Shown: positions 18,211 through 26,784, counted from the stretch's first letter. The stretch is 64,000 bases of DNA from RGIG1918 sp964570895 (GCA_964570895.1 CAZMZD010000001.1:1-64000); one strand, 5' to 3'. Program-made: numbers and translations. Notes: a model not told the origin generated them from the sequence alone.

Positions 18211-18750
18211 TTGCAATTAACAGGCGGACAATATAAAAATACAAAGCTGGCTACTCCAAGTGGCGCGCGCCCAACGCTATCAATCGTCCGCGAGGCTGTG
18301 TTTAATATGCTTTTTTCGCACTTTGGCGATTTTTCAGGCCTACATTTTTTAGATGGTTACTCAGGCTCCGGCATTATGGCGCTTGAAGCTTATTCGAGAG
18401 GGTTTGAGGTTACTTTGGTTGAGCTTAATTCAAAAGTTGCTTCTTTAAGTTCTCAAAATTTAAATAAAATTGGTTTAAATAAAAAAATTATTATTTCGGA
18501 TTATAAAAAATTTATAAAAAATACGACAGATAATTATGATGTAATATACATCGACCCGCCATGGAGCACGGATTACACGGAAATTATTACAAATTCTTTT
18601 GAAAAAGTGGCGCCAGATGGCGTGCTTGTTGTTGAATGTGACAAAAAAATGAATTTTGATTTTTTATCAATTTTGCCTTCTGATTTTGAAATTATAAAAG
18701 AAAAAACATACGGAAGGGCAAGAATTTTATTTGTTTCAAGAACCTTGTAG
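18211..18750 (+). CDS. rsmD: 16S rRNA (guanine-966 N2) methyltransferase
   Basis: RsmD methylates G966 of 16S rRNA. The start is set at TTG 18211, which follows a GGTGAT site and gives MQLTGGQYKNTKL, matching the family opening (M-x-x-x-G-x-Y/F-K). Frames further upstream would read through the divergent gene's promoter. The SAM-binding region FLDGYSGSGIMALEA and the catalytic YIDPPWS motif are present. At 179 residues the length is normal. Confidence 0.93.
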   Translation: MQLTGGQYKNTKLATPSGARPTLSIVREAVFNMLFSHFGDFSGLHFLDGYSGSGIMALEAYSRGFEVTLVELNSKVASLSSQNLNKIGLNKKIIISDYKKFIKNTTDNYDVIYIDPPWSTDYTEIITNSFEKVAPDGVLVVECDKKMNFDFLSILPSDFEIIKEKTYGRARILFVSRTL

Positions 18751-18787
18751 GGTTTAAAAAGCTTTCTAAATGTGCTATTATGATGAT

Positions 18788-18952
18788 ATGAGGAAAGTGA
18801 AATTTTTAGAAGAAATAAAAGTGGAACACGAGGCTAAAGCTGATTTTGACCCGCTTAAAAATGTGCGTTTAGCGCGCGCAACAGACCCTATTAAATCTCA
18901 ATTCACTCGTTTTGCGCGCTTGCAAGAAAAACATCGCAAGGATTTTTTATAA
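18788..18952 (+). CDS. small hypothetical protein (54 aa)
   Basis: The start is placed at the ATG at 18788, which lies six bases after an extended -10 TGC-TATTAT (18773-18781) and has no ribosome site, so a leaderless transcript is likely. The protein is very charged (MRKVKFLEEIKVEHEAKAD; end QEKHRKDFL) with no membrane segment. I do not recognise it. It ends 3 bases before the convergent metF stop. Its codon use and the tight promoter-start spacing support a real gene. Confidence 0.5.
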   Translation: MRKVKFLEEIKVEHEAKADFDPLKNVRLARATDPIKSQFTRFARLQEKHRKDFL

Positions 18953-18955
18953 AAT

Positions 18956-19816
18956 TTAGAGTATGCTTTTTAGGATTTTAACTGTTGATGAAGCTTTGTT
19001 TAGGGTGTAAAAATGTAAACCTGCAACCCCTTCTTCTATAAGCTCTGCGCACTGTTCGCATGCAAAATCTATCCCATATTTTATAATGTCACTTGGGTTG
19101 TCTTTGTATTTTTCAAGATTTTCAACCAAAATTTTAGGCATTTGCGCTTCGCACATTTCGGTTATTCTTTTGATTTGTTTGTAGTTGGTGATTGGGATAA
19201 TGCCCGCGATTTGCGGTTTTAAAATGCCTAGCGCTTCGCATTTATCTCTATATTTTAAAAAGTTTCCGTTATCAAAACACATTTGATTAAAAATGCAGCT
19301 CGCGCCCATATCAACTTTTGTTTTTAGCCTTTTGATATCTTCTTCGAGGCTTTTTGCAAGCGGGTGTTTTTCAGGATAGCCGGCGACTGCAACTTCAAGA
19401 GAGGAGTGCTTTTTAATGTATTCTACAAGCTCGTTTGCGTGCGCGAAATCTTTGTGGCATAAAAGATTATCTTTAGGTTCATCTCCTTTGAGTGCAAGCA
19501 CATTTTCAAGCCCCATATCTTCAATTTCTTTGATATAGTCTTGAATAAATTGGTAGCTCGAGCAAACACAAGTTAAATGTTGCATTGGGATAATGCCAAT
19601 TTCTTCTTTTGCAATTTTAGCTATTTCAATTGTCGAACTTCTGTTTGTTCCGCAAGCGCCGTATGTTATTGAAATTAGCGATGGTTCCAATTCTTTAAGA
19701 GCCTTAAGTTCACCTTTTAATTCTTCAAGTTTTGCTTCGTAATTCTCGCCTTTTGGCGGGAAAATTTCAAAAGAAATTTTAGTTTTATTTGAGTTGTATA
19801 TCTCACTTAATTTCAA
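18956..19816 (-). CDS. metF: 5,10-methylenetetrahydrofolate reductase
   Basis: MetF reduces methylene-THF to methyl-THF for methionine synthesis. The TIM-barrel family opening KISFEIFPPKG and the LALKGDEPKDN segment near the FAD site are present. At 286 residues it matches the bacterial short form. The start is a TTG at 19816 that overlaps the lpxK stop (AGTTGA), so the two are translationally coupled. It is the last gene of the mlaE-mlaF-mlaD-lpxK-metF run, an unusual partner for lipid A and lipid transport genes. Confidence 0.94.
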   Translation of the reverse strand: MKLSEIYNSNKTKISFEIFPPKGENYEAKLEELKGELKALKELEPSLISITYGACGTNRSSTIEIAKIAKEEIGIIPMQHLTCVCSSYQFIQDYIKEIEDMGLENVLALKGDEPKDNLLCHKDFAHANELVEYIKKHSSLEVAVAGYPEKHPLAKSLEEDIKRLKTKVDMGASCIFNQMCFDNGNFLKYRDKCEALGILKPQIAGIIPITNYKQIKRITEMCEAQMPKILVENLEKYKDNPSDIIKYGIDFACEQCAELIEEGVAGLHFYTLNKASSTVKILKSIL

Positions 19817-20859
19817 CTTAAAAGCCTTTCAATATTAATTTCATTTTTTAATTTTAGGGTAAATAATGGTATTTTTGAAAAATCGTATTTTGAAATTTTA
19901 ACATAGTCTTTTTCGGTTGTGATTATTGCTTCTGCACCGCGCGAGAGGGCGTTTTGCTCCAGCTCTTTTAAGTCTGAATTTGTGTAGCTGTGGTGGTCTG
20001 AAAAAGTCGCTGTGCCAAGTATGTTAAAATCTTTTTTTAAGAAATTATAAAAACCTTCAGGTTGCCCTATTGCGCAGAAAGCGTAAATATTTTTTTGTTT
20101 TTTTGATATTTTATCGCCTGTTTTAGGGTTAATGTATATATCCGGCACAACATTGCACACTTCAATCGGCTTATAGTTAAAAAATTTGATTATGTTTTCT
20201 GTGAGTTCAAAATCGCGCCCGCTTTTGTTCATTAGAAGGATTTTGTTCGCTCTCTTTATTTCTTTTAAAGGTTCTCTAAGAGGCCCTGCCGGCAAGAGTT
20301 TTCCGTTCCCAATGTTTTTTTCTGTGTCAAACAGAAGAATTTGAAAATCTTTTTTCAATTTTCTGTTTGTAAAACCGTCGTCTAAAATTATTACCTCGGC
20401 GCCATAATTTTCTATTGCCCAATTTGCGGCCGCCACTCTATTTGCGCTTGTTATAAGCATTGCGTGCGGTATGTTTTTTGCAATCAAATTGGGCTCGTCG
20501 CCGGATAAGATTGGGTCACTAACTAAAATTTTTTCATAATCTTTAATTAAATTTATGTTTTTAGAAGATAGTTTGCCTTTGTATCCTCTTGAAATTACGC
20601 AAACTTTATGGTTTTTGGCTAAATGATTTGCAAGTTCAATTACAATTGGGGTTTTGCCCACTCCGCCTGTTGTTAAATTGCCAACACATATAACGCGCGC
20701 GCTAACGCTTTTTTCTTTAAGGAATTTTGTTTCGTATAGAAAATTTTTTATGTTAATTCCTATTTTGTAAAAAAAACTCGGCACCAAAAGCGCACACATA
20801 AAAGGTGTGAGCTTGAATTTTGAATAATGCAGTGTTTGAATTTTTGCTTTTAAATTCAT
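19813..20859 (-). CDS. lpxK: tetraacyldisaccharide 4'-kinase
   Basis: LpxK phosphorylates the 4' position of the lipid A precursor at the inner membrane. The N-terminal hydrophobic helix (about 17-38) anchors it, and the P-loop GNLTTGGVGKT is at 60-70. ISRGYKGK and ILDDGFTNRKL are conserved family motifs. The length of 348 residues is normal. It starts directly after the mlaD stop. Its presence, with kdsA, shows the organism makes lipid A and Kdo. Confidence 0.94.
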   Translation of the reverse strand: MNLKAKIQTLHYSKFKLTPFMCALLVPSFFYKIGINIKNFLYETKFLKEKSVSARVICVGNLTTGGVGKTPIVIELANHLAKNHKVCVISRGYKGKLSSKNINLIKDYEKILVSDPILSGDEPNLIAKNIPHAMLITSANRVAAANWAIENYGAEVIILDDGFTNRKLKKDFQILLFDTEKNIGNGKLLPAGPLREPLKEIKRANKILLMNKSGRDFELTENIIKFFNYKPIEVCNVVPDIYINPKTGDKISKKQKNIYAFCAIGQPEGFYNFLKKDFNILGTATFSDHHSYTNSDLKELEQNALSRGAEAIITTEKDYVKISKYDFSKIPLFTLKLKNEINIERLLS

Positions 20860-22227
20860 CTAAAACATTAACCTAAAAAGTAAAAATCGCTTGTTGAGTT
20901 TTTCTGAAAATTTCCTCATATTCTTTGTTGTTGCGCCAACGTCAGATAGAATAGTTGTGATTTTCGTTTTATCTTCGTCATCCAAATTATTAACGGAAGC
21001 AAGTGTTGCGTTTATTTGATTTGTTGCGTTTGCCACATTTTCAACAATTTGTTTTAATTCTTTTTTGACTTTTGGGTCTTTTGAAAATTCGTTTACGTAT
21101 GCTGTAATTTCGTTTAAGTTTTTGCTGATTGCTTGTATGTCTTCCATAACTTCTTTTGTGTCAGCATCTTCTAAAATGCAGTTTATGTTGTTTGAAAGTT
21201 TTGCAATTGATTTTGTTGCTTCGAGCACATTGTCGCGCAGGTTTTCATCCCCTGCAAGTTTGTTAATGTTATCTGTTAAGGTTATCAATTTTCCAATTAA
21301 CACTTCGCTTTCAGATAAAATTTCGTCCATATCTTTTTTGCTTGTGTCAATTAGGGCATTTGCTTTTTCGACGGTCGTCGTTGCTTTTTGGGTTAACGTG
21401 TTGATATTTTTAACGCTTTCTGTAATTTCTTTTATAAACTCGTCGTTCAAGATTTTAGCAACTCTTTCATTTGTTTTATTTAAAGATTTTGCCATTTTGT
21501 AGTTTAAATCCATAAACTCAGCAAGGCGCATAGGCTCAATCACGGTGAATTTTTCTTCTTTTTCAGGATATTCAATTATGTCGCCTGAATTTTGAACGAG
21601 CAAAACTTCGTTTTTTGAAACTTCAATTCCAAAATCCTCTGTATCAAGCCAAAGCCCTGCAACATCAATTCTGAATTCAAGCCTTAGAGTGTTATCTGTT
21701 AAAATTTGCTCCTGTTTTTCTCTTGGGAGTTCTTTTGTTGGCATAACTTGCGCTTGAACAATTGTTCCGATATTTTTCTTTTCGCCGTTAAAGAGCATAA
21801 ATACAGAGTCATTTGTTTCAATTGCAGTTGATTTTTTTGAGGTCGGAACATACATTATTTTGTTTTCAGGCGGAGTAATTTCAAGGAATTGTTCCCCGAT
21901 AAGTCCTGATTGTTGGATTGAAATTAAAGACAAGGGCGGAACTTTAACCCCTTTTTCTGTAATTACGAACCTTAATTTTACATGCGAGTTTTTACCGTCC
22001 ACGACAGGGATTATTTCTTCGACTTGCCCAATTCTAAGCCCCATCATTTGAACGCCGGAGCCTGCTCTCATGCCATTTACATCGTGGAATGTAACTTCAA
22101 ACCTGTCGCCTGCCGATAATGAGCGCCCTTTTACCCATAAAACGGTAAAAATAAGGATTGTTATTGCTGCTATTGTTAGCACGCCGACTTTTATGGATGA
22201 TGATGTTTTATTATTTTGTATTTTCAT
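20860..22227 (-). CDS. mlaD: MCE-domain lipid transport protein (MlaD-like)
   Basis: MlaD-type proteins sit in the inner membrane facing the periplasm and shuttle phospholipids to or from the outer membrane. One membrane segment (about 14-33) is followed by the MCE domain (FEVTFHDVNGMRAGSGVQMM, then GLRIGQVEEI). A long helical C-terminal part from about 225 (TQKATTTVEKANALID and similar heptads) follows, resembling long MCE proteins that form tunnels. At 455 residues it is about 2.5 times the length of E. coli MlaD. A GAGG site precedes the ATG, and TATAAT in the 32-base gap from mlaF may be an internal promoter. Confidence 0.88.
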   Translation of the reverse strand: MKIQNNKTSSSIKVGVLTIAAITILIFTVLWVKGRSLSAGDRFEVTFHDVNGMRAGSGVQMMGLRIGQVEEIIPVVDGKNSHVKLRFVITEKGVKVPPLSLISIQQSGLIGEQFLEITPPENKIMYVPTSKKSTAIETNDSVFMLFNGEKKNIGTIVQAQVMPTKELPREKQEQILTDNTLRLEFRIDVAGLWLDTEDFGIEVSKNEVLLVQNSGDIIEYPEKEEKFTVIEPMRLAEFMDLNYKMAKSLNKTNERVAKILNDEFIKEITESVKNINTLTQKATTTVEKANALIDTSKKDMDEILSESEVLIGKLITLTDNINKLAGDENLRDNVLEATKSIAKLSNNINCILEDADTKEVMEDIQAISKNLNEITAYVNEFSKDPKVKKELKQIVENVANATNQINATLASVNNLDDEDKTKITTILSDVGATTKNMRKFSEKLNKRFLLFRLMF

Positions 22228-22259
22228 TTTGACCTCTTTGTTTATTATATCACAAGGGT

Positions 22260-22985
22260 TTAGTCTTCTTGCAATATTTCCATAGGACCTTCTGTTGATG
22301 CGTCTATAAATTGTTTTGCGTATGGGTTTTCTGCTCTTAGGAACTCTTCTGTTGTCCCTTTAAACACAATTTTCCCTTTATATAACATTATGATTTTGTC
22401 TGTCGCCCTTTTGATTGTTGACAATTGGTGAGTCACGACAATGCAAGTTGCGTTAAGTTCGTTTTTAAGGCTCACGATGTAGTCTTCAATAATTGTTGAT
22501 GACACAGGGTCCAGCCCTGCGGTCGGTTCGTCGTAAAGTATTGTTGAAGGCTTTGTGACAATTGCGCGCGCAAAACTTACTCTTTTTTGCATACCACCTG
22601 ATAATTCGGATGGGTACTTGTCTTCGATATCTTTCAAGCCTAAAATTTTTAAATTTTCTGCAACGATTTTTTTCAAGTCTTCTTTTGAGTATTTTCCTTT
22701 AAATTCAGGTCTTTCAACTAGCGGAAATGAAATATTTTCAAATACATTTAAAAAGTCGAACAATGCGCTATATTGAAAAGTCATCGCGATATCGCCTTTT
22801 GTTGCTTGAATTTTGCCGGAGTCTGCATATAATAAACCGCAGATTAGTTTTAAGATGGTGCTTTTCCCGCTTCCTGAAAAGCCAACGACACCCAAAGTTT
22901 CGCCCGAGTTTACGCTGAAAGAAATATCATCTAAAACCCTTTTGCCTTCAAATTCTTTAACTAAATTTTGAACTATTATACTCAT
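22260..22985 (-). CDS. mlaF: lipid transport ABC ATPase (MlaF-like)
   Basis: This is the ATPase of the MlaFEDB-type importer/exporter. Walker A GFSGSGKST is at 35-43, the signature LSGGMQKR at 127-134, and Walker B ILYDEPTAGLDP at 148-159. The 241-residue length is typical. It lies between mlaE and mlaD in the usual order. No STAS-domain partner (MlaB) is seen in the operon. Confidence 0.93.
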   Translation of the reverse strand: MSIIVQNLVKEFEGKRVLDDISFSVNSGETLGVVGFSGSGKSTILKLICGLLYADSGKIQATKGDIAMTFQYSALFDFLNVFENISFPLVERPEFKGKYSKEDLKKIVAENLKILGLKDIEDKYPSELSGGMQKRVSFARAIVTKPSTILYDEPTAGLDPVSSTIIEDYIVSLKNELNATCIVVTHQLSTIKRATDKIIMLYKGKIVFKGTTEEFLRAENPYAKQFIDASTEGPMEILQED

Positions 22986-22994
22986 AATTTTCCT

Positions 22995-23798
22995 TTACAT
23001 ATAGAATAATATTGCAAAAAGCCAATCAAGAAAGGCTATTGCAAGAAAAGACCATACAACGGCTTTTGTTGTCGAAATGCCGACATCTTTTGCGCCGCCA
23101 CGCGTCGAATATCCGCACGAACAGCTAATAAGTGCGATTGCTCCGCCAAAAAACGCAGATTTTAAAAGCATTACAGATATATCCTTGATGAACAGCCCTT
23201 GCCACATAGAAGTTACAAAGTTGAGCGGGCTAATTCCGCCTGTGATGTAAGACACAAGCCCTGCAAAAAAGAGCCCAACAAATGATGATAATATAACTAC
23301 AAACGGCATCATAACAAAACCGGCGCTAACGCGCGGAACAATTAAATATTTAACAGGGTCAACCTGCAGGACTTTCATTGCGCTGATTTGATCGGTAACG
23401 GACATACTTGCAAGTTCTGAAGCGAAAGATGAGCCTATCATTGAAATTATTGCAAAACCGCTCATAATGGCAGAAAGTTCGCGTGTCATAACGATTGCGC
23501 TCATCATTCCCATAAAATCTCCGCCCCCTTGTTTTACAAGCTCCGGCGCAAGCTGCATTGTGATGATAATTGCAGTCATTGAAACGATTGTGAGCGTGAT
23601 AGGCAAGCTGTCAAATGCAAAGCGGGCGGATTGCTCTATAAATTTGCCAAAATCAATATCAAATTTAAGGATATATTTTATAACCCTGTTAAAATCTTTC
23701 CCGATGTTTCCAAAAGTGATTAAAAAATCTTTCCACTCTCTTGCGGATTGTTTGATAAATCTGTATGTTAATGTGTTTTTTAAACTATATTCAGACAT
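22995..23798 (-). CDS. mlaE: lipid transport ABC permease (MlaE-like)
   Basis: MlaE forms the membrane channel of the phospholipid transporter. Five to six hydrophobic segments are visible, with the family stretch TRELSAIMSGFAIISMIGSS (about 110-129). The C-terminal region contains GYSTRGGAKDVGISTTKAVV, a typical MlaE ending. At 267 residues the length is normal. No ribosome site is seen; a strong promoter (23805-23833) ends six bases before the ATG, so the operon mRNA is probably leaderless. Confidence 0.93.
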   Translation of the reverse strand: MSEYSLKNTLTYRFIKQSAREWKDFLITFGNIGKDFNRVIKYILKFDIDFGKFIEQSARFAFDSLPITLTIVSMTAIIITMQLAPELVKQGGGDFMGMMSAIVMTRELSAIMSGFAIISMIGSSFASELASMSVTDQISAMKVLQVDPVKYLIVPRVSAGFVMMPFVVILSSFVGLFFAGLVSYITGGISPLNFVTSMWQGLFIKDISVMLLKSAFFGGAIALISCSCGYSTRGGAKDVGISTTKAVVWSFLAIAFLDWLFAILFYM

Positions 23799-23804
23799 AA
23801 GTTA

Positions 23805-23833
23805 ATAATATATTATTCTAAAAACTATTGCAA
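23805..23833 (-). promoter_or_regulatory. mlaE operon promoter (leaderless type)
   Basis: On the minus strand TTGCAA (23833-23828), a 17-base spacer, TATTAT (23810-23805), then TAACTT and the ATG at 23798. The predicted transcription start falls at the start codon. Confidence 0.65.
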
Positions 23834-23878
23834 TTATGTTAAAAATACAATAATATTGATACACATGAGGGCAAACAG

Positions 23879-25195
23879 ATGACTAAATGTTATAAATCTA
23901 AATGGATAGTTACGGGCGACGGAAATCTCTTTGAAGATTCAGTTATGGTGGTTGAAGAAGGTAAAATTCAAGGAATTTATAAAGAATCTGAATTTGACAA
24001 AACTTCTTGCAAACATTTTAGGGATTATGGGCAAGCAGTCATCACCCCCGGGTTTATAAATCTGCATAATCATCTTCAATATACAGACATCAGAAAAATT
24101 GCTTCAAAAGGAATTAAGGCAACTCTTAAAAAATGTTTTTCAAAGCTTAAAATGAAATATTTTTTAGGCGACGTGAAGAAAAATTCTTTTGTTTATAAAA
24201 TTGGTGATTTGCTCAGCGAATATTTTATTATGAGCCGTGATGATAAGCAAAAAAGCTTTACAGACGGCATTGTTCAATCTGTTCTTGCAGGAACCACAAC
24301 CCTTGTTCAGCTTTCAAAAGAAACAAAATATTTTGAAATTTTGAACAAATTTCCAATCAAAACTTATTTGTTCTTTGAACTGTTTTCAGATTCCAGAGAA
24401 ACGAGCAAAGAAGAGTTTAGGACCATTCAGAAAAAAATTGATAAATTCTTAAAAAATAAGTCTGAAAATACATTTATTGGGCTTGCGCCGCATTCAATCT
24501 GCTCTGTTCATAAAAGATTATTCAAAATCCTTGCTAAATATTGCAAGAAAAACAACCTTTTAATGACACTTAGAATTGGTGAAAGCCAAGAAGAGATGGA
24601 TTGGCTGCGCCATGGTTTTTCCGATATCGATGTCCTTAACGCATTCACAGGACTTTCAAAATTCGAACCATACATGAAAGGCATTTCGCCTGTTAATTAC
24701 CTTCTTGGGCTTGGAGTTATAAACAAAATGCTCATTGCTTCGCATTGCGAATTTTTATCTGACGATGATTTAAAATTGCTTTCTGAAAATGGTGTTTCGC
24801 TTGCGTATTGCCCAAGGTCCAATAAACTTGTGCACGGTAAAACTTTGCCACTTGAAACTGTTTTAAAATATTTCAAAAATAATTTTGGTTTTGGCACAAA
24901 TTCGCTTGCGTTTAACAAAAGTCTTAATCTTTTAAGTGAGGTTCAGGCTGTTAATAATGGCGAATTAGATACGTTAGAAGCCATTAAATATTTAACGCTT
25001 GTGCCTGCAAAAATTTTAAGAATAGATAATATAACAGGTTCTTTGACGGTTGGAAAAGATGCTGATTTTTGCGTTTTCCCGCTTGATGATGGTGAAGATT
25101 TTAATGCTGTTATGAATAAAACTAACCCTTCTTTTGTTTATATCAAAGGCAAAAAAATGGTTGAAGAAGGCACGCTTCATCATAAATTAGATTAA
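23879..25195 (+). CDS. amidohydrolase-family protein lacking two metal ligands
   Basis: The protein (438 aa) has the TIM-barrel architecture of the TrzA/aminodeoxyfutalosine-deaminase group, opening with metal motif NLHNHLQYTD (H63, H65) and keeping ASHCEF (H289). The third metal histidine, normally H in HxxE, is R232 (TLRIGESQEEMDWL). The last metal aspartate, normally GTDS, is N341 (FGTNSLAFNKSLN). Such changes should abolish or change metal-dependent catalysis, yet the frame is intact over its full length. It may be a pseudoenzyme or use another chemistry. A GAGGGC stretch precedes the ATG. It is divergent from mlaE. Confidence 0.75.
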   Translation: MTKCYKSKWIVTGDGNLFEDSVMVVEEGKIQGIYKESEFDKTSCKHFRDYGQAVITPGFINLHNHLQYTDIRKIASKGIKATLKKCFSKLKMKYFLGDVKKNSFVYKIGDLLSEYFIMSRDDKQKSFTDGIVQSVLAGTTTLVQLSKETKYFEILNKFPIKTYLFFELFSDSRETSKEEFRTIQKKIDKFLKNKSENTFIGLAPHSICSVHKRLFKILAKYCKKNNLLMTLRIGESQEEMDWLRHGFSDIDVLNAFTGLSKFEPYMKGISPVNYLLGLGVINKMLIASHCEFLSDDDLKLLSENGVSLAYCPRSNKLVHGKTLPLETVLKYFKNNFGFGTNSLAFNKSLNLLSEVQAVNNGELDTLEAIKYLTLVPAKILRIDNITGSLTVGKDADFCVFPLDDGEDFNAVMNKTNPSFVYIKGKKMVEEGTLHHKLD

Positions 25196-25215
25196 TCTTT
25201 GCACAAAATTTATAC

Positions 25216-25240
25216 AAAAAAACGGCAACAAGCGTTGCCG
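25216..25240 (-). terminator. terminator of the second tail-type gene pair
   Basis: A perfect 7-bp stem CGGCAAC/GTTGCCG with a 4-base loop is followed on the minus strand by seven T. It lies 38 bases past the stop of the 124-aa gene. Confidence 0.85.
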
Positions 25241-25277
25241 GAAAGAATAATCTTGCAAGTTAAAACAATAGTTAGGT

Positions 25278-25652
25278 TCAGTATTCGATGGTAAGTTTTT
25301 CTAAATCTTCTTTTGTTTTTGTGTTGTCTATCTGTTTTTTATAGCTCAAAAATTTTCTATCAATTTTCTTATGTTCTTTGACTATTTCTTCATAAAGAGC
25401 CGCGCTTTCCTCTTTATCTATTGGTTCGTAGTCAAATGTTTCACCAAATTCGTCGCAAAAATATAAAAGATTTTTCCTTATTTTTCCTCTAAGTTCAATC
25501 ATTGTTTTTAGTTCTTGCAGGCAATTTTTAAGGTTACCGATTTTGGTTTTTGTTTTTATCCAGCCAATTGACGTTTCAATTTTATCTATTTTGCCTCTTT
25601 TTTCTTCGTTTTCTCGGTGCTTTTTGAGCTTTTCTTGGTTTATGTTTTCCAT
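25278..25652 (-). CDS. small charged protein following a tail-fibre-like gene (124 aa)
   Basis: The start is set at the ATG at 25652 (MENINQEKLKKHRENEE), which has GGAGC seven bases upstream; an upstream extension would lie inside the previous gene. The protein is highly charged and helical, probably a coiled coil, with no signal or membrane segment. It begins 10 bases after the fibre-like gene and is the last gene before a terminator. Small genes in this position in phages often encode fibre-assembly chaperones, but no motif proves that here. I do not recognise the family. Confidence 0.6.
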   Translation of the reverse strand: MENINQEKLKKHRENEEKRGKIDKIETSIGWIKTKTKIGNLKNCLQELKTMIELRGKIRKNLLYFCDEFGETFDYEPIDKEESAALYEEIVKEHKKIDRKFLSYKKQIDNTKTKEDLEKLTIEY

Positions 25653-25662
25653 TTTTTGCTCC

Positions 25663-26619
25663 TTATTCTGATACGTGCGGTAAGAAATAGAGCGTTGCTT
25701 GCCCTTTTGCCATGTATGTGTTTCCTTTTGCAACAGGGTATATGAATGCGCCATTTGCTGTATGTTTGAAAGTTACGTTTTCAATTCCCAATTCCGTGCC
25801 GGATGTTGTTTGCACTAACAAAAAACCATCTTCGTTAGCCGTGTGGCTCACTTTTAATTCTTTTTGGACTGCGGATGTGTAATCCGGTTTTGAATAATGT
25901 AATATGGATTTTACAAGTTTTGCGCTTGAGTTTATTTGTGTGTCTGCGTTTATATCAAAACCGTTTTGGTTATATGGATAAGTTGTCACGCTAATCAAAT
26001 TTCCATCAGAAATTTCCGCCGTTCCTATCGGTACATCTTCAAATTCATATTTATTTATCCCGTTATGGTGCCATGCTTTAAATGGAATTGCGGAAGTGTC
26101 AAACCAGATGTCGCCTGAAGACATTGAAGGCTCTTTTTTGCATCTGTAAAGCTTCCCTTTTGTTGCGTATGGCGAGCCTACTGTTTTTGCGCAAATTATA
26201 TAATTCCCGTCTTCCGCGCTTGACATATCAATGGCTGCAAGCTGTGTTCTTGTTGCTCTTTCGCCTGTTGCAGTTGAAAAAGTTACAGGCTCTAATGCCC
26301 CATCTGTTCCATCGGACACTTTAAACACAACTCTGTTTTCATTTACGGTATCAATTGCAAGCAAATCAGCTTCGCCATTTTCATCTGTGTGCCCTGAATT
26401 TGCGCAAAATAGCGCATGGCATGCTTTAATTAAACTTATTAATTCTTCTCTTAAATTACCGTTTACATAATCTGACACATTTTCAAAATTATCTTTTAAA
26501 CTCAAAAAACTATCTTTTTGCAAATTTATTTCATCTTTAATTGCATTAAAATTTTCATTTACATCACTTGCTATTGCTTTTGTGCCTGCAAGAAAAATGT
26601 TAGGAATGTTAAATGACAT
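25663..26619 (-). CDS. phage tail-fibre-like protein (318 aa)
   Basis: The start is set at 26619 (MSFNIPNIFLAGTKAIAS), which follows AAGGAG. The opening AGTKAIASDVNENFNAIKDE matches the N-terminal attachment motif common in phage and prophage tail fibres (xGTxAxAxDVNxNFxxI). A short helical stretch (45-75) is followed by a beta-rich body and a C-terminus with KGNTYMAKGQATLYFLP, also seen in fibre tips. No integrase, capsid or terminase gene is near. The gene pair has its own terminator and shares its promoter box with the pair at the left edge. The call rests on motif pattern. Confidence 0.7.
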   Translation of the reverse strand: MSFNIPNIFLAGTKAIASDVNENFNAIKDEINLQKDSFLSLKDNFENVSDYVNGNLREELISLIKACHALFCANSGHTDENGEADLLAIDTVNENRVVFKVSDGTDGALEPVTFSTATGERATRTQLAAIDMSSAEDGNYIICAKTVGSPYATKGKLYRCKKEPSMSSGDIWFDTSAIPFKAWHHNGINKYEFEDVPIGTAEISDGNLISVTTYPYNQNGFDINADTQINSSAKLVKSILHYSKPDYTSAVQKELKVSHTANEDGFLLVQTTSGTELGIENVTFKHTANGAFIYPVAKGNTYMAKGQATLYFLPHVSE

Positions 26620-26682
26620 ATTTTTCTCCTTAAGCTTCTCTACAAGGCTCATTATCCGAATTATTTCCTCTGTTGTATTTAG

Positions 26683-26710
26683 GTAAAAATACCTAGGTAA
26701 AAATACTTAC
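26683..26710 (-). promoter_or_regulatory. tandem 14-bp box upstream of the second tail-type gene pair
   Basis: On the minus strand GTAAGTATTTTTAC (26710-26697) is followed immediately by CTAGGTATTTTTAC (26696-26683), two copies in exact 14-bp register. The first tail-type pair has the same 14-mer at 952-939. The copies end 63 bases before the ATG at 26619. A role as operator or alternative promoter element is inferred. Confidence 0.6.
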
Positions 26711-26784
26711 AAATCTAATTCCATAGTGCTTGATTTTAATATTTGTTATATAATTTTGATTAACGAGTATTTAAAGGGGGCAAA

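Noticed and set aside
1..26710. A prophage spanning the first 27 kb
   Set aside because: The two tail-type pairs are separated by 25 kb of housekeeping genes and no integrase, terminase, portal or capsid gene was found.
26683..26710. GTA-N8-TAC as an NtcA-type nitrogen-control site
   Set aside because: GTAAGTATTTTTAC formally fits that spacing, but the copy at 939-952 and the second tandem copy do not start with GTA, and the genes served are not nitrogen genes. Shared tandem structure is the stronger signal.
26755..26784. T-box or attenuator before leuS or ilvC
   Set aside because: The distance from promoter to start is too short in both cases.
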